Below are positions 47,520-55,300 of a stretch of DNA of 64,000 nucleotides, piece by piece; position 1 is the stretch's first letter; every line of letters begins with the position of its first letter. The notes under the pieces were generated by a model that did no database searches, was not told the origin of the DNA, and saw nothing but the letters and a program-made list of their open reading frames with translations. This DNA comes from MFD09286-c1 sp963701015 (GTDB taxonomy: Bacteria; Bacteroidota; Bacteroidia; Bacteroidales; DTGW01). Both the position numbers and the translations under genes were made by a program. The DNA is taken from NCBI GenBank assembly GCA_963701015.1, contig OY969556.1, positions 2,666,001 through 2,730,000 of the forward strand. Direction: 5' to 3'.

Positions 47520-47654
47520 CGCTAACAAGCGCTCATAAGCAATGGCGGGCATTATATGGTTTTCGAAGATAGTTTATATAATTAAAATTTGCAAATATTT
47601 TGACAAAGTTGTTCTTCGAAACCCGCCACATGCTCATAGCGCCAACCGTTAGTT
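47520..47654 (+). repeat. attC-17 (type C)
   Basis: Left core CGCTAAC, right core GTTAGTT. AACCGCTAAC pairs with GTTAGCGGTT (10/10). Arms GCGCTCATAAGCAATGGCGGG and CCCGCCACATGCTCATAGCGC. It lacks a correctly spaced promoter consensus. Confidence 0.9.
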
Positions 47655-47720
47655 GCAAAGCTGAGTCGTACTAATTTTGAGACAATTCTAAAAATGATTA
47701 ACTTTACATAAAAAAATAAA

Positions 47721-47960
47721 ATGAGACAGTTAAGCACTCAAGATAGAAAACTTAATATTATTGAACAATTGATTATTCTCAATGATAATAAGGTGTTTAA
47801 GCAAATTGAAGATTTAATTGACAATTCATTGCAAAGACCTAAACTTAAAAGATTTACAAAACAAGATTTATTGAATCGAGCGAAGGCTTCTAATAAAAAT
47901 ATTGAGAATGGGGAAGTTTACACTCAAGAGGAAGTAGAAAAATTATCACAGAGTTGGTAG
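47721..47960 (+). CDS. Antitoxin of a RelE/ParE-type pair (cassette 18)
   Basis: 79 aa, highly charged. The N-terminal half (DRKLNIIEQLIILNDNKVFKQIEDLI) and the tail (NIENGEVYTQEEVEKLSQSW) match the small Bacteroidota antitoxin type found before ParE/RelE toxins, in which the C-terminal YTxEEVEKxS segment wraps the toxin. It starts 73 bp after the cassette boundary and ends 3 bp before the toxin start codon. Confidence 0.8.
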   Translation: MRQLSTQDRKLNIIEQLIILNDNKVFKQIEDLIDNSLQRPKLKRFTKQDLLNRAKASNKNIENGEVYTQEEVEKLSQSW

Positions 47961-47963
47961 ATT

Positions 47964-48272
47964 ATGAGAGTCTTTTGGACAAAGTTTGCGTTAAATTCCC
48001 TTTCAGATATATACAAATATTATCAAGAGAATGTTAGTTTGACAATTGCACAAAATATTAAAGATAGTGTGCTCTCCAGTTCAAGACAATTGGAAAAGCA
48101 ATTTCATTCTGGCCAAATTGAAGAATTATTGATTGATTTAGATGAGGGACATAGATATATTTTACGAGGCAACTACAAGATAATTTATAAAATATACAAT
48201 CATAAAATTTATATTACTGACGTTTTTGATACTCGGCAGAATCCAGAAAAAATAAAGAAAAGAAATAAATAA
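47964..48272 (+). CDS. RelE/ParE-family toxin (cassette 18)
   Basis: 102 aa, the normal length. WTKFALNSLSDIYKYYQENV and the C-terminal YILRGNYKIIYKIYNHKIYITDVFDTRQNPEKI are the typical RelE/ParE strands, ending in the DVFDTRQNP motif. Members either cleave mRNA on the ribosome or poison gyrase; the ParE-like motif favours the latter, but this is not certain. Together with the antitoxin it forms a self-contained addiction cassette. Confidence 0.88.
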   Translation: MRVFWTKFALNSLSDIYKYYQENVSLTIAQNIKDSVLSSSRQLEKQFHSGQIEELLIDLDEGHRYILRGNYKIIYKIYNHKIYITDVFDTRQNPEKIKKRNK

Positions 48273-48283
48273 GTAAGCTCTGC

Positions 48284-48414
48284 AACTAACACCGGTTACA
48301 CCCAATGAGGGTTATAGCGGTTTGCAAAGTCCGTCAAGTTTTTGTTATATTTGTGTAACTTGACAAATATTGCAAGTAAATCCCGCACTGCGGTGTAGCC
48401 GGGAAACGTTGGCT
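48284..48414 (+). repeat. attC-18 (type A)
   Basis: Left core AACTAAC, right core GTTGGCT. TGCAACTAAC pairs with GTTAGTTGCA (10/10). Contains TTTG-N21-TATATTTG. Confidence 0.92.
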
Positions 48415-48441
48415 GTAATGTTTTTGAAAATATAAAAACAT

Positions 48442-49101
48442 ATGGAGAAATTAAAACTTAGAATAGACAAAGTATTGATTCTGCTAATAAGCGTTGTTGG
48501 CACATTAAGTTTATTATTTCTCGTCTTTTATAGACTCTATGTTCATAAAGGAGATTTGCTATTTATTTCGCTTGCTATTGTTATAATATTTTTGATTCCA
48601 TGTATATTATCAGTTACCTATTTTTATGTGGATTTAACTAAGCAGGTCTATCTTGATAAATCTAAAAATGAGATATTAATTAAAAGAAATGGTAAAGAAT
48701 TTACTATTTGTCATAATGATGTGGTAGAATCATTTTGTGTAATGGTTAATAGTGATAAAGTAAGGAATAAAGTTTTTCGATATCCTTCATATAAATATAT
48801 AGTTTTAATTCTAAATGAGAAAAAAAGAATATATATAACATGCCTTTTATCTGACCCAGAAACAATTATTAATATTTTAAATTTAAAATGTAAAACTGCT
48901 TATTCAGATATACCATTTATAAATTGGTTTTTGGGAGATAATGTTCTTACTACTAAGGAATATGAAGATAAAGTTAATGAATATGAAGATAATTTTAGGG
49001 ATTATTCACATGATAAATTGATCGAGATTATTAATAATAAAAATGTTTATACCGATTATTCTAGAGAAGCTGCTCAAAGATTATTAAAAAGAAAAAAATA
49101 A
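48442..49101 (+). CDS. Two-helix membrane protein of unknown function (cassette 19)
   Basis: 219 aa. Two membrane helices (about 10-31 and 38-62) are followed by a PH-like or beta-rich region (KQVYLDKSKNEILIKRNGKEFTICHNDVVESFC) and a charged helical tail (EYEDNFRDYSHDKLIEIINN). The layout (two helices then a beta domain) is like several bacterial PH-domain membrane proteins, but no family can be assigned firmly. Confidence 0.58.
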   Translation: MEKLKLRIDKVLILLISVVGTLSLLFLVFYRLYVHKGDLLFISLAIVIIFLIPCILSVTYFYVDLTKQVYLDKSKNEILIKRNGKEFTICHNDVVESFCVMVNSDKVRNKVFRYPSYKYIVLILNEKKRIYITCLLSDPETIINILNLKCKTAYSDIPFINWFLGDNVLTTKEYEDKVNEYEDNFRDYSHDKLIEIINNKNVYTDYSREAAQRLLKRKK

Positions 49102-49108
49102 ACACTAC

Positions 49109-49240
49109 AGCCAACACCGGTTCACACCCAATGCGGGTTATAGTGGTTTGCGAAGTTCAGTAATTTTTTGTTATATTTGTGCAACTTGACAAATATTGCA
49201 AGTAAATCCCGCACTGCGGTGTAGCCGGGAAACGTTAGTG
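49109..49240 (+). repeat. attC-19 (type A)
   Basis: Left core AGCCAAC, right core GTTAGTG. TACAGCCAAC pairs with GTTGGCTGTA (10/10). Contains TTTG-N21-TATATTTG. Confidence 0.92.
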
Positions 49241-49822
49241 GCAACGGGTAACTAAGATATGCGAACAGTTTATAGATTCAAAAAGTCGACGCCCGACTGT
49301 CCGATAATATAATTGGATAATTTTTAAATTGATTTGGTTTGACGATTTTTTAAATATTTATATGGACAGTCAAACCTCGACTTAAAAAGGATTTAAACTA
49401 TTTGGATTGATTTAGTCGCCAATTTGACAAAAATGTTCACGGATAATTTGGATAAAATTTAAACAAAATTTTAATACTAAAATATTTTGATTCAGATTCA
49501 GCCATAACCTTATGATTATTGGATTATATTTAAAAAACAAATTGATTTTATTGATATAAGTATTTAGATAAACATTCTCAAATATAATCAACTTGACAAA
49601 TTCAAAAATGTAATTATATTTGGATAAAATTTTTCTAATTCGATAAGTTCTAAAAATAATATAAAGACTAAAGGCAAATAAGACAAAAACCCGCAGCCAC
49701 TAACAAAGGCTCAAACCCAATTGGGGGTTAAGTGGGTTGCGGAGTTCAGCGTTATTAAGTACATTTGTTTTAACTTGATAATTTCTCAGTACCTAATCCC
49801 CAACTGGGTTTAGCCTCAAACG
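49235..49822 (+). mobile_element. Cassette 20: gene-less cassette with a structured region
   Basis: About 460 bp between attC-19 and attC-20 hold no plausible reading frame on either strand. The cassette ends match (GTTAGTGGCA with AGCCACTAAC, 9/10), so it is a real cassette. Near its start an inverted repeat pairs AAGTCGA + GACTGTCC (49283-49302) with GGACAGTC + TCGACTT (49364-49383), separated by symmetrical 5x5 internal loops. GGAT-containing motifs recur through the rest. It could specify a small RNA, driven by the promoter consensus in attC-19. Confidence 0.6.
49283..49383 (+). ncRNA. Candidate structured RNA in the gene-less cassette
   Basis: Two stacked stems of 7 and 8 bp flank a 61-nt loop with a symmetric 5x5 internal loop. 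It lies about 110 bp downstream of the TATATTTG box in attC-19. Transcription is not shown, and the structure could instead act as DNA. Confidence 0.35.
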
Positions 49823-49828
49823 TTAGGG
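49698..49828 (+). repeat. attC-20 (type E)
   Basis: Left core CACTAAC, right core GTTAGGG. AGCCACTAAC matches the complement of GTTAGTGGCA in 9/10. Arms AAAGGCTCAAACCCAATTGGGG and CCCCAACTGGGTTTAGCCT. A TACATTTG box is present without the usual -33 TTTG. Confidence 0.9.
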
Positions 49829-49906
49829 CACATTAGAGGATCCTTAAATTTTGATTTGAAATATTAGTGAAGAATAAACTTTGATTGAAACATTTAATTT
49901 AAGTGT

Positions 49907-50482
49907 ATGAGAAATTATAAATTATTGCTATTCTTATTATTTATTGGATTTATATCCTGTAATGATAATCCGTATGATTTGAATAAATGTGAATTAGCTT
50001 GCTATAATGCTTATAATATTGGAGATACTTTGATTTTCAAATCAGTTAAGAAAGGAAATATTAAAAAATATTTAATCACAGATAAATATACAAATGAGAC
50101 TCGTGAACAAAATAATCTTTACGATGAATCTAATCTTAGGAGTGCTTACGTAACTTGTCATGACATGGATGTTCCAATAGATAAAAATTCACAAAATGAA
50201 AAGGGCAATTTACTTATGATATGGAATGATCACAATGGTGGTTATAACATTAATATTGGTCTAGTAGAATATTTTGGATGGTATAGTGATAGCTTAGGTA
50301 TATTAAATCATACTGATACATTAAATTACTTTAATAAAAAAATTATTGATTATTATGTATTACAAACTTCTCGAACAGATACTGGTTATACAATAACAAA
50401 AATGATTTGGCAACAGAAGATTGGAATTATTAGGTATGATTTAAAAAATGGTGATTCATATATTAGAACTAACGTGCCCTAA
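49907..50482 (+). CDS. Small lipoprotein of unknown function (cassette 21)
   Basis: 191 aa. Lipobox GFISC gives a lipidated Cys18-19 region (LLLFLLFIGFISCNDN). The mature part contains beta-type segments (DTLIFKSVKKGNIKKYLITDKY; KMIWQQKIGIIRYDLKNGDSYI) like other small lipoproteins in the array. The stop codon overlaps the left core of attC-21 (ACGTGCCCTAAC). No named family. Confidence 0.62.
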   Translation: MRNYKLLLFLLFIGFISCNDNPYDLNKCELACYNAYNIGDTLIFKSVKKGNIKKYLITDKYTNETREQNNLYDESNLRSAYVTCHDMDVPIDKNSQNEKGNLLMIWNDHNGGYNINIGLVEYFGWYSDSLGILNHTDTLNYFNKKIIDYYVLQTSRTDTGYTITKMIWQQKIGIIRYDLKNGDSYIRTNVP

Positions 50483-50608
50483 CACCGGTTCACACCCAAT
50501 GCGGGTTATAGCGGTTTGCGTAATTCGGTAAGTTTTTGTTATATTTGTACAACTTGACAAATATTGCAAGTAAATCCCGCACTGCGGTGTAGCCGGGAAA
50601 CGTTGGCG
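50477..50608 (+). repeat. attC-21 (type A)
   Basis: Left core CCCTAAC, right core GTTGGCG. GTGCCCTAAC pairs with GTTAGGGCAC (10/10). Contains TTTG-N21-TATATTTG. Confidence 0.92.
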
Positions 50609-50625
50609 GTAATAAAAAGTAACAT

Positions 50626-51432
50626 ATGAGAAATTTAGTAATTATTTTAGTTTTATTTGGATTTATAGATAATGTTAAATCACAAAATGATTGGCTCTAC
50701 CTTAAACCCAATCTTAAAAGGACTGGTATTATTGGAGAGGCTCAATATAAAGTTAAAATCCAAAAGGATTCTAGTGATATTAAGATTTATAATTTAGTAG
50801 ATGTTAATTCAGGTTGTTCTTGTGATACAATTGGATATTTTAGTACACAAAATATATCAAAAAGGACAGGGGACTTTATTTTATATTCAAATAATGGAAA
50901 TATTTCAACTAAGGGTAAATATTTAAAAGGTAAAAAAAGTGGTCATTGGATTAACTATTATGATAATGGATACCTTGAATCTGAAGGAGATTATATAAAA
51001 GGCAAAGAGGAAGGTAAGTGGAACTATTATAGAATTAGTGGTTCATTGTCATCTATTGAGATATATAAAAATGGGAAAGCTATTAAAAAGGATTATTTGG
51101 ATGACAATGGAATTAGGCAAATGAACTCAGATACTATTGATAGATTGCCTGTATTTGTTCTTGATGATATAAAATATTCTAAATTCAGGGAGTTCGTAAA
51201 ATCAAATATTAATCCAGACTATGCTTTGAGAAATAATATTCAAGGAGCAGTTTATGTTGTGTTTTGTATCGAAATTGATGGAACATTGACAAATATAAGA
51301 ATAAAACAAGGTATTGATAAGGTAATAAATAGTGAGGTATTGCGAGTGATTCAATTATCTCCAAAATGGTTGCCAGGGATTGAACATAACAGATTGGAAA
51401 AAAGAACATTTATAATACCAGTTGTATTTTAA
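50626..51432 (+). CDS. Secreted MORN/YwqK-like and TonB-C-terminal-like protein (cassette 22)
   Basis: 268 aa with a signal peptide (IILVLFGFIDNVKSQ). Residues ~75-150 contain MORN/YwqK-type repeats (GKKSGHWINYYDNGYLESEGDYIKGKEEGKWNYY). Residues ~175-268 resemble a TonB C-terminal domain (GAVYVVFCIEIDGTLTNIRIKQG ... VIQLSPKWLPG). The combination is common in Bacteroidota periplasmic proteins. Despite the YwqK 'antitoxin' family name, no toxin lies nearby. The role is unknown, perhaps envelope contacts. Confidence 0.72.
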   Translation: MRNLVIILVLFGFIDNVKSQNDWLYLKPNLKRTGIIGEAQYKVKIQKDSSDIKIYNLVDVNSGCSCDTIGYFSTQNISKRTGDFILYSNNGNISTKGKYLKGKKSGHWINYYDNGYLESEGDYIKGKEEGKWNYYRISGSLSSIEIYKNGKAIKKDYLDDNGIRQMNSDTIDRLPVFVLDDIKYSKFREFVKSNINPDYALRNNIQGAVYVVFCIEIDGTLTNIRIKQGIDKVINSEVLRVIQLSPKWLPGIEHNRLEKRTFIIPVVF

Positions 51433-51442
51433 AATTTACTAC

Positions 51443-51576
51443 CGCCAACACGCGCTCATAAGCAATGGCGGGGTTTATATGGTTATTTAGCTTTCAATCT
51501 CGCATCAAGTTTTGGTGTATTTTGATAGAGAAGCGCTTCGAAACCCGCCACATGCTCATAGCGCAAACCGTTAGCG
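51443..51576 (+). repeat. attC-22 (type C)
   Basis: Left core CGCCAAC, right core GTTAGCG. TACCGCCAAC pairs with GTTGGCGGTA (10/10). Arms GCGCTCATAAGCAATGGCGGG and CCCGCCACATGCTCATAGCGC, shared with attC-17. Confidence 0.9.
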
Positions 51577-51637
51577 GGCATTAACAATCAGAAATTTAAA
51601 TTAACAATTATATTCAATAACCTTAAATTAAAAAAAT

Positions 51638-52405
51638 ATGAAAAGGACAGTATTACTGATTATTATTTTGACTTCAACAGTTTATTTATTTTCTCAAGAT
51701 GTTATTATAAGGAAAAATGGCGATAAAATAAATTGTATGATTACCAAAGTTGATAGTATGAACGTTTATTTCAGTTTGGATAGAAATGGAAATAAGCTTA
51801 ACACAATTATTAATAAAAGTGATGTTCAAGATTTGAGATATAATGTAACAAATAACTCAAACTTAACACAAGATGGACAAAGACTAAATAATAATCATCG
51901 TTCGGATACTCTACCAAGATTTGCTATTGGCCTTGGGTCTGGGATTAATAATTTCACTGCAATGTTTGGATTTTCGGCCAAATTAAGAGTAGTAGATAAA
52001 CTTTCATTGCAAGGAGGCATAGGACTGGGCGGTTGGGGTTATAAATATTCGATAGGTATAATATATGATAAACACTATGACGGAGGCTGGTCATATGGTC
52101 TTGGATATTCTGTTTGTCCGGGAGAGAATGATATAAAAGCTAATTTACAAATTTCAACAGGAACGACGCAGCAAGTGACATTAAATTATTTGCAGGCAAG
52201 TACAATTAATTTAAAAGCAGGATACAGTTGGAGAATTGGTGAGAAAAATACCTTTTATTTAGATTTTGGATATGCTTTTCCGATGGAGACAAATCCTTGG
52301 AAAGTCACTGATGGTTCAACCTTGTCAAATACATCTAATTCAGCCCTTCAATTGATACAACCTGGTGGAGTTATTTTAGGGTTAGGATTCACATTTGGGA
52401 TTTAA
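51638..52405 (+). CDS. Secreted outer-membrane protein with barrel-like C-half (cassette 23)
   Basis: 255 aa with a signal peptide (VLLIIILTSTVYLFSQ). Residues ~22-65 form a short beta domain (DVIIRKNGDKINCMITKVDSMNVYFSLDRNGNKLNTIINKSDVQDLRYN) common in Bacteroidota. From ~85 on, glycine-rich amphipathic strands (GLGSGINNFTAMFGFSAKLRVVDKLSLQGGIGLGGWGY) end in LGLGFTFGI, a barrel-type terminus. The function is unknown. Confidence 0.7.
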   Translation: MKRTVLLIIILTSTVYLFSQDVIIRKNGDKINCMITKVDSMNVYFSLDRNGNKLNTIINKSDVQDLRYNVTNNSNLTQDGQRLNNNHRSDTLPRFAIGLGSGINNFTAMFGFSAKLRVVDKLSLQGGIGLGGWGYKYSIGIIYDKHYDGGWSYGLGYSVCPGENDIKANLQISTGTTQQVTLNYLQASTINLKAGYSWRIGEKNTFYLDFGYAFPMETNPWKVTDGSTLSNTSNSALQLIQPGGVILGLGFTFGI

Positions 52406-52417
52406 AATAATAACGCC

Positions 52418-52547
52418 CGCTAACATCGGCTACACCTAATAAGGGTTTCAATGGGTTTTGTAGTTTGTCAAGTCTTTGTTATTTTTATTTATATGGATAA
52501 TGATTACAACTAAATCCCTTACTAGGCGTAGCCGAGGAACGTTGTGC
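52418..52547 (+). repeat. attC-23 (divergent type)
   Basis: Left core CGCTAAC, right core GTTGTGC. GCCCGCTAAC pairs with GTTAGCGGGC (10/10). Arms ATCGGCTACACCTAATAAGGG and CCCTTACTAGGCGTAGCCGA. The -7 box is altered (TTATTTTTAT). Confidence 0.9.
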
Positions 52548-52569
52548 GGCATGCAAAAAAGACAGCAAC

Positions 52570-53115
52570 ATGAATGATAATTTGACAAATATTGAAATTC
52601 CTGTAAGTAAATCAAAGACAATTCGGCTGTTGATTATTTCGACTACATTTGTTTTGATTGGAGTATTCTTTGTGATTGACCCGATAAGATTTCTAACTAT
52701 TTGGGTTCAAAACCCAATAATAATATCTGTAGTAGGATATATTTCGATTTTGTTTTTTGGATTTGGAATATTCGTTTTTATATCCAGATTGTTTCAGACA
52801 AGACCTGGATTGATAATTACGGACAAAGGAATAATTTATGATACTAAGGATAATATAAATGGATTTATTGATTGGAGTAGGATTACAAAAATATCAACAA
52901 TAAACATTTATAGACAACGAATGATAATGATACATGTGGATAATCCAGATGAATTTATTAAAAGTCAAGACAAAGCAATTAAACGCAAATTGATGGCTTT
53001 TAATCAAAACAACTATGGTGCTCCAATTGGATTGACTGCATCTGGATTTGCTATTTCATTTGATTCATTACTCAAATTGATTATGGATAGATTTAGTACG
53101 AATAAACAAAAATAA
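52570..53115 (+). CDS. STM3941-like two-helix membrane protein (cassette 24)
   Basis: 181 aa. Two membrane helices (about 18-38 and 52-74) are followed by a PH-like beta domain (PGLIITDKGIIYDTKDNINGFIDWSRITKI) and a tail with GAPIGLTASGFAISFDSLLKLI. This order matches the STM3941 family of uncharacterised bacterial proteins, as I recall it. No function is established. Confidence 0.68.
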   Translation: MNDNLTNIEIPVSKSKTIRLLIISTTFVLIGVFFVIDPIRFLTIWVQNPIIISVVGYISILFFGFGIFVFISRLFQTRPGLIITDKGIIYDTKDNINGFIDWSRITKISTINIYRQRMIMIHVDNPDEFIKSQDKAIKRKLMAFNQNNYGAPIGLTASGFAISFDSLLKLIMDRFSTNKQK

Positions 53116-53124
53116 AGCACGACC

Positions 53125-53253
53125 GCACAACATCGGCTCATATAAAATGCGGGTTATAGAGGATTTGCAAGTTCAGTGCTTTCTATTTATATTTGTGTAG
53201 TTGGATTTATTCTGCAAGTAATCCCACACAGCAGGTAGCACGGAACGTTGGTG
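53125..53253 (+). repeat. attC-24 (type B, right arm eroded)
   Basis: Left core GCACAAC, right core GTTGGTG. ACCGCACAAC matches the complement of GTTGTGCGGC in 9/10. TTTG-N20-TATATTTG is present. The right arm (ATCCCACACAGCAGGTAGCACGG) deviates from the type B arm, so pairing is weaker here. Confidence 0.85.
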
Positions 53254-53305
53254 GCAATTTTAACACACCGTCTTTTGGTAATTTTAAACTAATAAAATAG
53301 AAAAT

Positions 53306-53671
53306 ATGAAAAATACACTTGTGATTATTGGAGGAATACTCTCCCTTTTATTTGGTTTATTCCATTTATACTTATGGAAACTGTTAGATTGGAGAAATGA
53401 GTTACCAAAGTTAAAACAAGAAAATAGCAATGTAATACAAATGCTAAATATTGGTACATCTTTATTGTTATTATCAATGGGTTTCGTGTTACTGTATTTT
53501 CGCACAGAGATTGTGTTTTCATCACTTGGCAGCGCAATATTAATTATTATAGCATTATTCTTTTTTGCAAGATTGATTATGGAACTTGTTTTTCCAGGTA
53601 GGTCATTTATCTTTGGATTTATACTGCTAATTTGTGTATCAATATATTTGATTCCGGCATTAATAAAATAA
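53306..53671 (+). CDS. Small multi-helix membrane protein (cassette 25, gene 1)
   Basis: 121 aa with four likely membrane helices (about 3-22, 46-66, 70-92, 97-118). The first contains LVIIGGILSLLFGLFHLYLW, a pattern of small four-helix bacterial membrane proteins. No function known. It shares the segment between attC-24 and attC-25 with a DUF2867-like gene 12 bp downstream. Confidence 0.62.
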   Translation: MKNTLVIIGGILSLLFGLFHLYLWKLLDWRNELPKLKQENSNVIQMLNIGTSLLLLSMGFVLLYFRTEIVFSSLGSAILIIIALFFFARLIMELVFPGRSFIFGFILLICVSIYLIPALIK

Positions 53672-53683
53672 ATATATTATTAA

Positions 53684-54220
53684 ATGAATAAAATAATTAA
53701 AGTTTCTGCATTTCCGCCAAATTCTGTGATCAATGAAACATTTGGAAAAATAGATTATATAGATACATATAAAGTACCTATTTATGATTATCAGGAATAT
53801 TCTATTGATTATATAACAGCACTATTTTTTATATCTTTGCCTGCATGGATTAAAATGTTGTTATCATTTCGCAATTTTATAGTTAAGTTTTTTGGATTAA
53901 AAGGTGGCGGCATAAGTAAATTGAAAGAACCAGATGAATCAATTTATTTTCCAATTGGTTCTGAGGCAGTAATTTTTAAAGTCCAAAATAGAAATATTAA
54001 TGAAATTGTGCTGGCAGAGAATGATAAACACCTTAATTTCAGGACTTCATTATTAATTGAAAATGTCGCAGAAAAAGATTATGGATATTTGTATTGTTCG
54101 ACAATAGTTCAATACAATAATATTTTCGGCAGACTTTATTTTTTTCCTGTAAAACCTTTTCATAAACTGATTATTAAGACAATGCTTAAAATAGTATCTG
54201 AGAAATTGAAACAAAAATAA
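53684..54220 (+). CDS. DUF2867-like protein (cassette 25, gene 2)
   Basis: 178 aa. The segments TYKVPIYDYQEYSIDYITALFFISLPAWIKMLLSFRNFIVKFFGL and NDKHLNFRTSLLIE fit the DUF2867 family, small proteins found alone or fused to NAD-binding domains. No reaction is known. The end of this gene lies 6 bp before attC-25, whose left core does not match the cassette start (see findings), so this gene may have come from a different cassette than the gene before it. Confidence 0.62.
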   Translation: MNKIIKVSAFPPNSVINETFGKIDYIDTYKVPIYDYQEYSIDYITALFFISLPAWIKMLLSFRNFIVKFFGLKGGGISKLKEPDESIYFPIGSEAVIFKVQNRNINEIVLAENDKHLNFRTSLLIENVAEKDYGYLYCSTIVQYNNIFGRLYFFPVKPFHKLIIKTMLKIVSEKLKQK

Positions 54221-54226
54221 AAACTG

Positions 54227-54358
54227 CCATAACATCAGCTTATATAAAATGCGGGTTATAGAGGTTTCCAAAGTTCTGCAAGTTTTTATTATATTTGTTC
54301 AACCTGACAATTATTGCAAGTAAATCCCGCATTGCGGTGTAGCCGGGAAACGTTAGCT
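54227..54358 (+). repeat. attC-25 (type A, mismatched to its cassette start)
   Basis: Left core CCATAAC, right core GTTAGCT. CTGCCATAAC should pair with a start like GTTATGGCAG, but the cassette begins GTTGGTGGCA. It is the only complete site in the uninterrupted array whose ends disagree. TATATTTG is present; the -33 reads TTTC. Confidence 0.88.
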
Positions 54359-54385
54359 GTAAGGGAAAAAAACGGACAGATACAT

Positions 54386-54415
54386 TTTGACTCATTTATA
54401 AATTGACTATATTTG
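54386..54415 (+). promoter_or_regulatory. Promoter of the MazF-like toxin-antitoxin cassette
   Basis: TTTG (54386-54389), 18 bases, TATATTTG (54408-54415), placed inside the cassette ahead of the antitoxin start at 54434. This gives the pair its own promoter, as is usual for toxin-antitoxin cassettes. Confidence 0.65.
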
Positions 54416-54433
54416 TAATATAAATTGATTAAT

Positions 54434-54661
54434 ATGATTGTAAAACAAATATATAAAACTGAAAATAAAAGTCAATTAATTATAAATCTTCCTGATAATT
54501 TTAGGAGTAAGAGACAGATTCTTGTTGTACTTGATGATTCAGTTGACACGAAAGCAAATAAAATGGATTTAATGAAAATTGCTTCCAAAGATCCATTATT
54601 TCTTGCCGATATAGATTCTGTTTCTAAGGATTTTAGAAATATTGATTCTGAGATTCAATAA
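54434..54661 (+). CDS. Antitoxin partner of the MazF-like toxin (cassette 26)
   Basis: 75 aa from ATG 54434 (an in-frame TTG lies 9 bp upstream). The N-terminal half is beta-type (VKQIYKTENKSQLIINLPDNFRSKRQILVVLDD) and the C-terminal half is acidic and helical (LMKIASKDPLFLADIDSVSKDFRNIDSE), the standard layout of antitoxins with an N-terminal DNA-binding fold and a toxin-wrapping tail. It sits directly before the toxin. Confidence 0.75.
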   Translation: MIVKQIYKTENKSQLIINLPDNFRSKRQILVVLDDSVDTKANKMDLMKIASKDPLFLADIDSVSKDFRNIDSEIQ

Positions 54662-55020
54662 AATATAAAAGATGGACAATTTGGAGGGCTAATCTTGATC
54701 CAGTAGTGGGTTCAGAGCAAGGTTTAACGAGACCAGTGTTAATAATAAGTGATGATTCGATAAATGACTTGATTAATACAATAAATGTTTTACCAATCAC
54801 TACAAGGAAAGGTAATAGGATGATATATCCCAATGAAGTATTACTTGAGAGTATTGTATTTGGACTGCCGGAAGAATCTATAATTTTATGTCATCAGATA
54901 AGGACATTAGATAAAAAAAGATTTGCCCAATTTTATGGTGAAATTGGCGATACAAAAACTCAAAATGAAATAATTAAAGCACTGTTTTTTCAATTAGGAA
55001 TAGAAAACCCCAACAGCTAA
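54661..55020 (+). CDS. MazF/PemK-family toxin with unclear start (cassette 26)
   Basis: The core IWRANLDPVVGSEQGLTRPVLIIS ... NVLPITTRK ... CHQIRTLDKKRF is a clear MazF/PemK endoribonuclease. The frame is open back to the antitoxin stop codon and the conserved N-terminal KR-x-x-IW is encoded from 54667, but no ATG lies in frame there. The first ordinary start is GTG 54706, which would delete the first conserved strand. An ATG at 54672 is out of frame and stops after six codons. Either a rare start codon is used or the toxin has lost its start. The stop codon overlaps the left core of the truncated attC. Confidence 0.72.
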   Translation, partial: KYKRWTIWRANLDPVVGSEQGLTRPVLIISDDSINDLINTINVLPITTRKGNRMIYPNEVLLESIVFGLPEESIILCHQIRTLDKKRFAQFYGEIGDTKTQNEIIKALFFQLGIENPNS

Positions 55021-55101
55021 CATCGGCTGATATAAAATGCGGGTTGTAGAGGGTTTACAAGTTCAGTGCTTTCTAATTATATTTGTGTAGTGGGATTTAT
55101 A
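55015..55101 (+). repeat. attC-26, truncated (type B left half)
   Basis: Left core AGCTAAC. AACAGCTAAC matches the complement of GTTAGCTGTA in 9/10. Type B sequence continues to GTGGGATTTAT near 55101 and then stops; the right arm and right core are missing. The promoter boxes are TTTA and TATATTTG. Confidence 0.88.
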
Positions 55102-55300
55102 TTACTGGAATAATTTATATTGTATTTAACCTAGTGACGCCATAGTTCTCAAAATATAACCTCTTATGAAATAATTTTAGTAACTTCAGTATATCTAATA
55201 TAATACTACGTTTTAATTATATCGGGAACAACTTTTATAGTAATGTAATCATAATTGCTATGTACTATAAAGTTTGAATTTACTAACCTATAACCTAAAA
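55102..55300. other. Non-coding stretch at the array interruption
   Basis: About 200 bp between the broken attC and the end of a minus-strand pseudogene. No gene, repeat or hairpin of note is visible. Confidence 0.4.
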
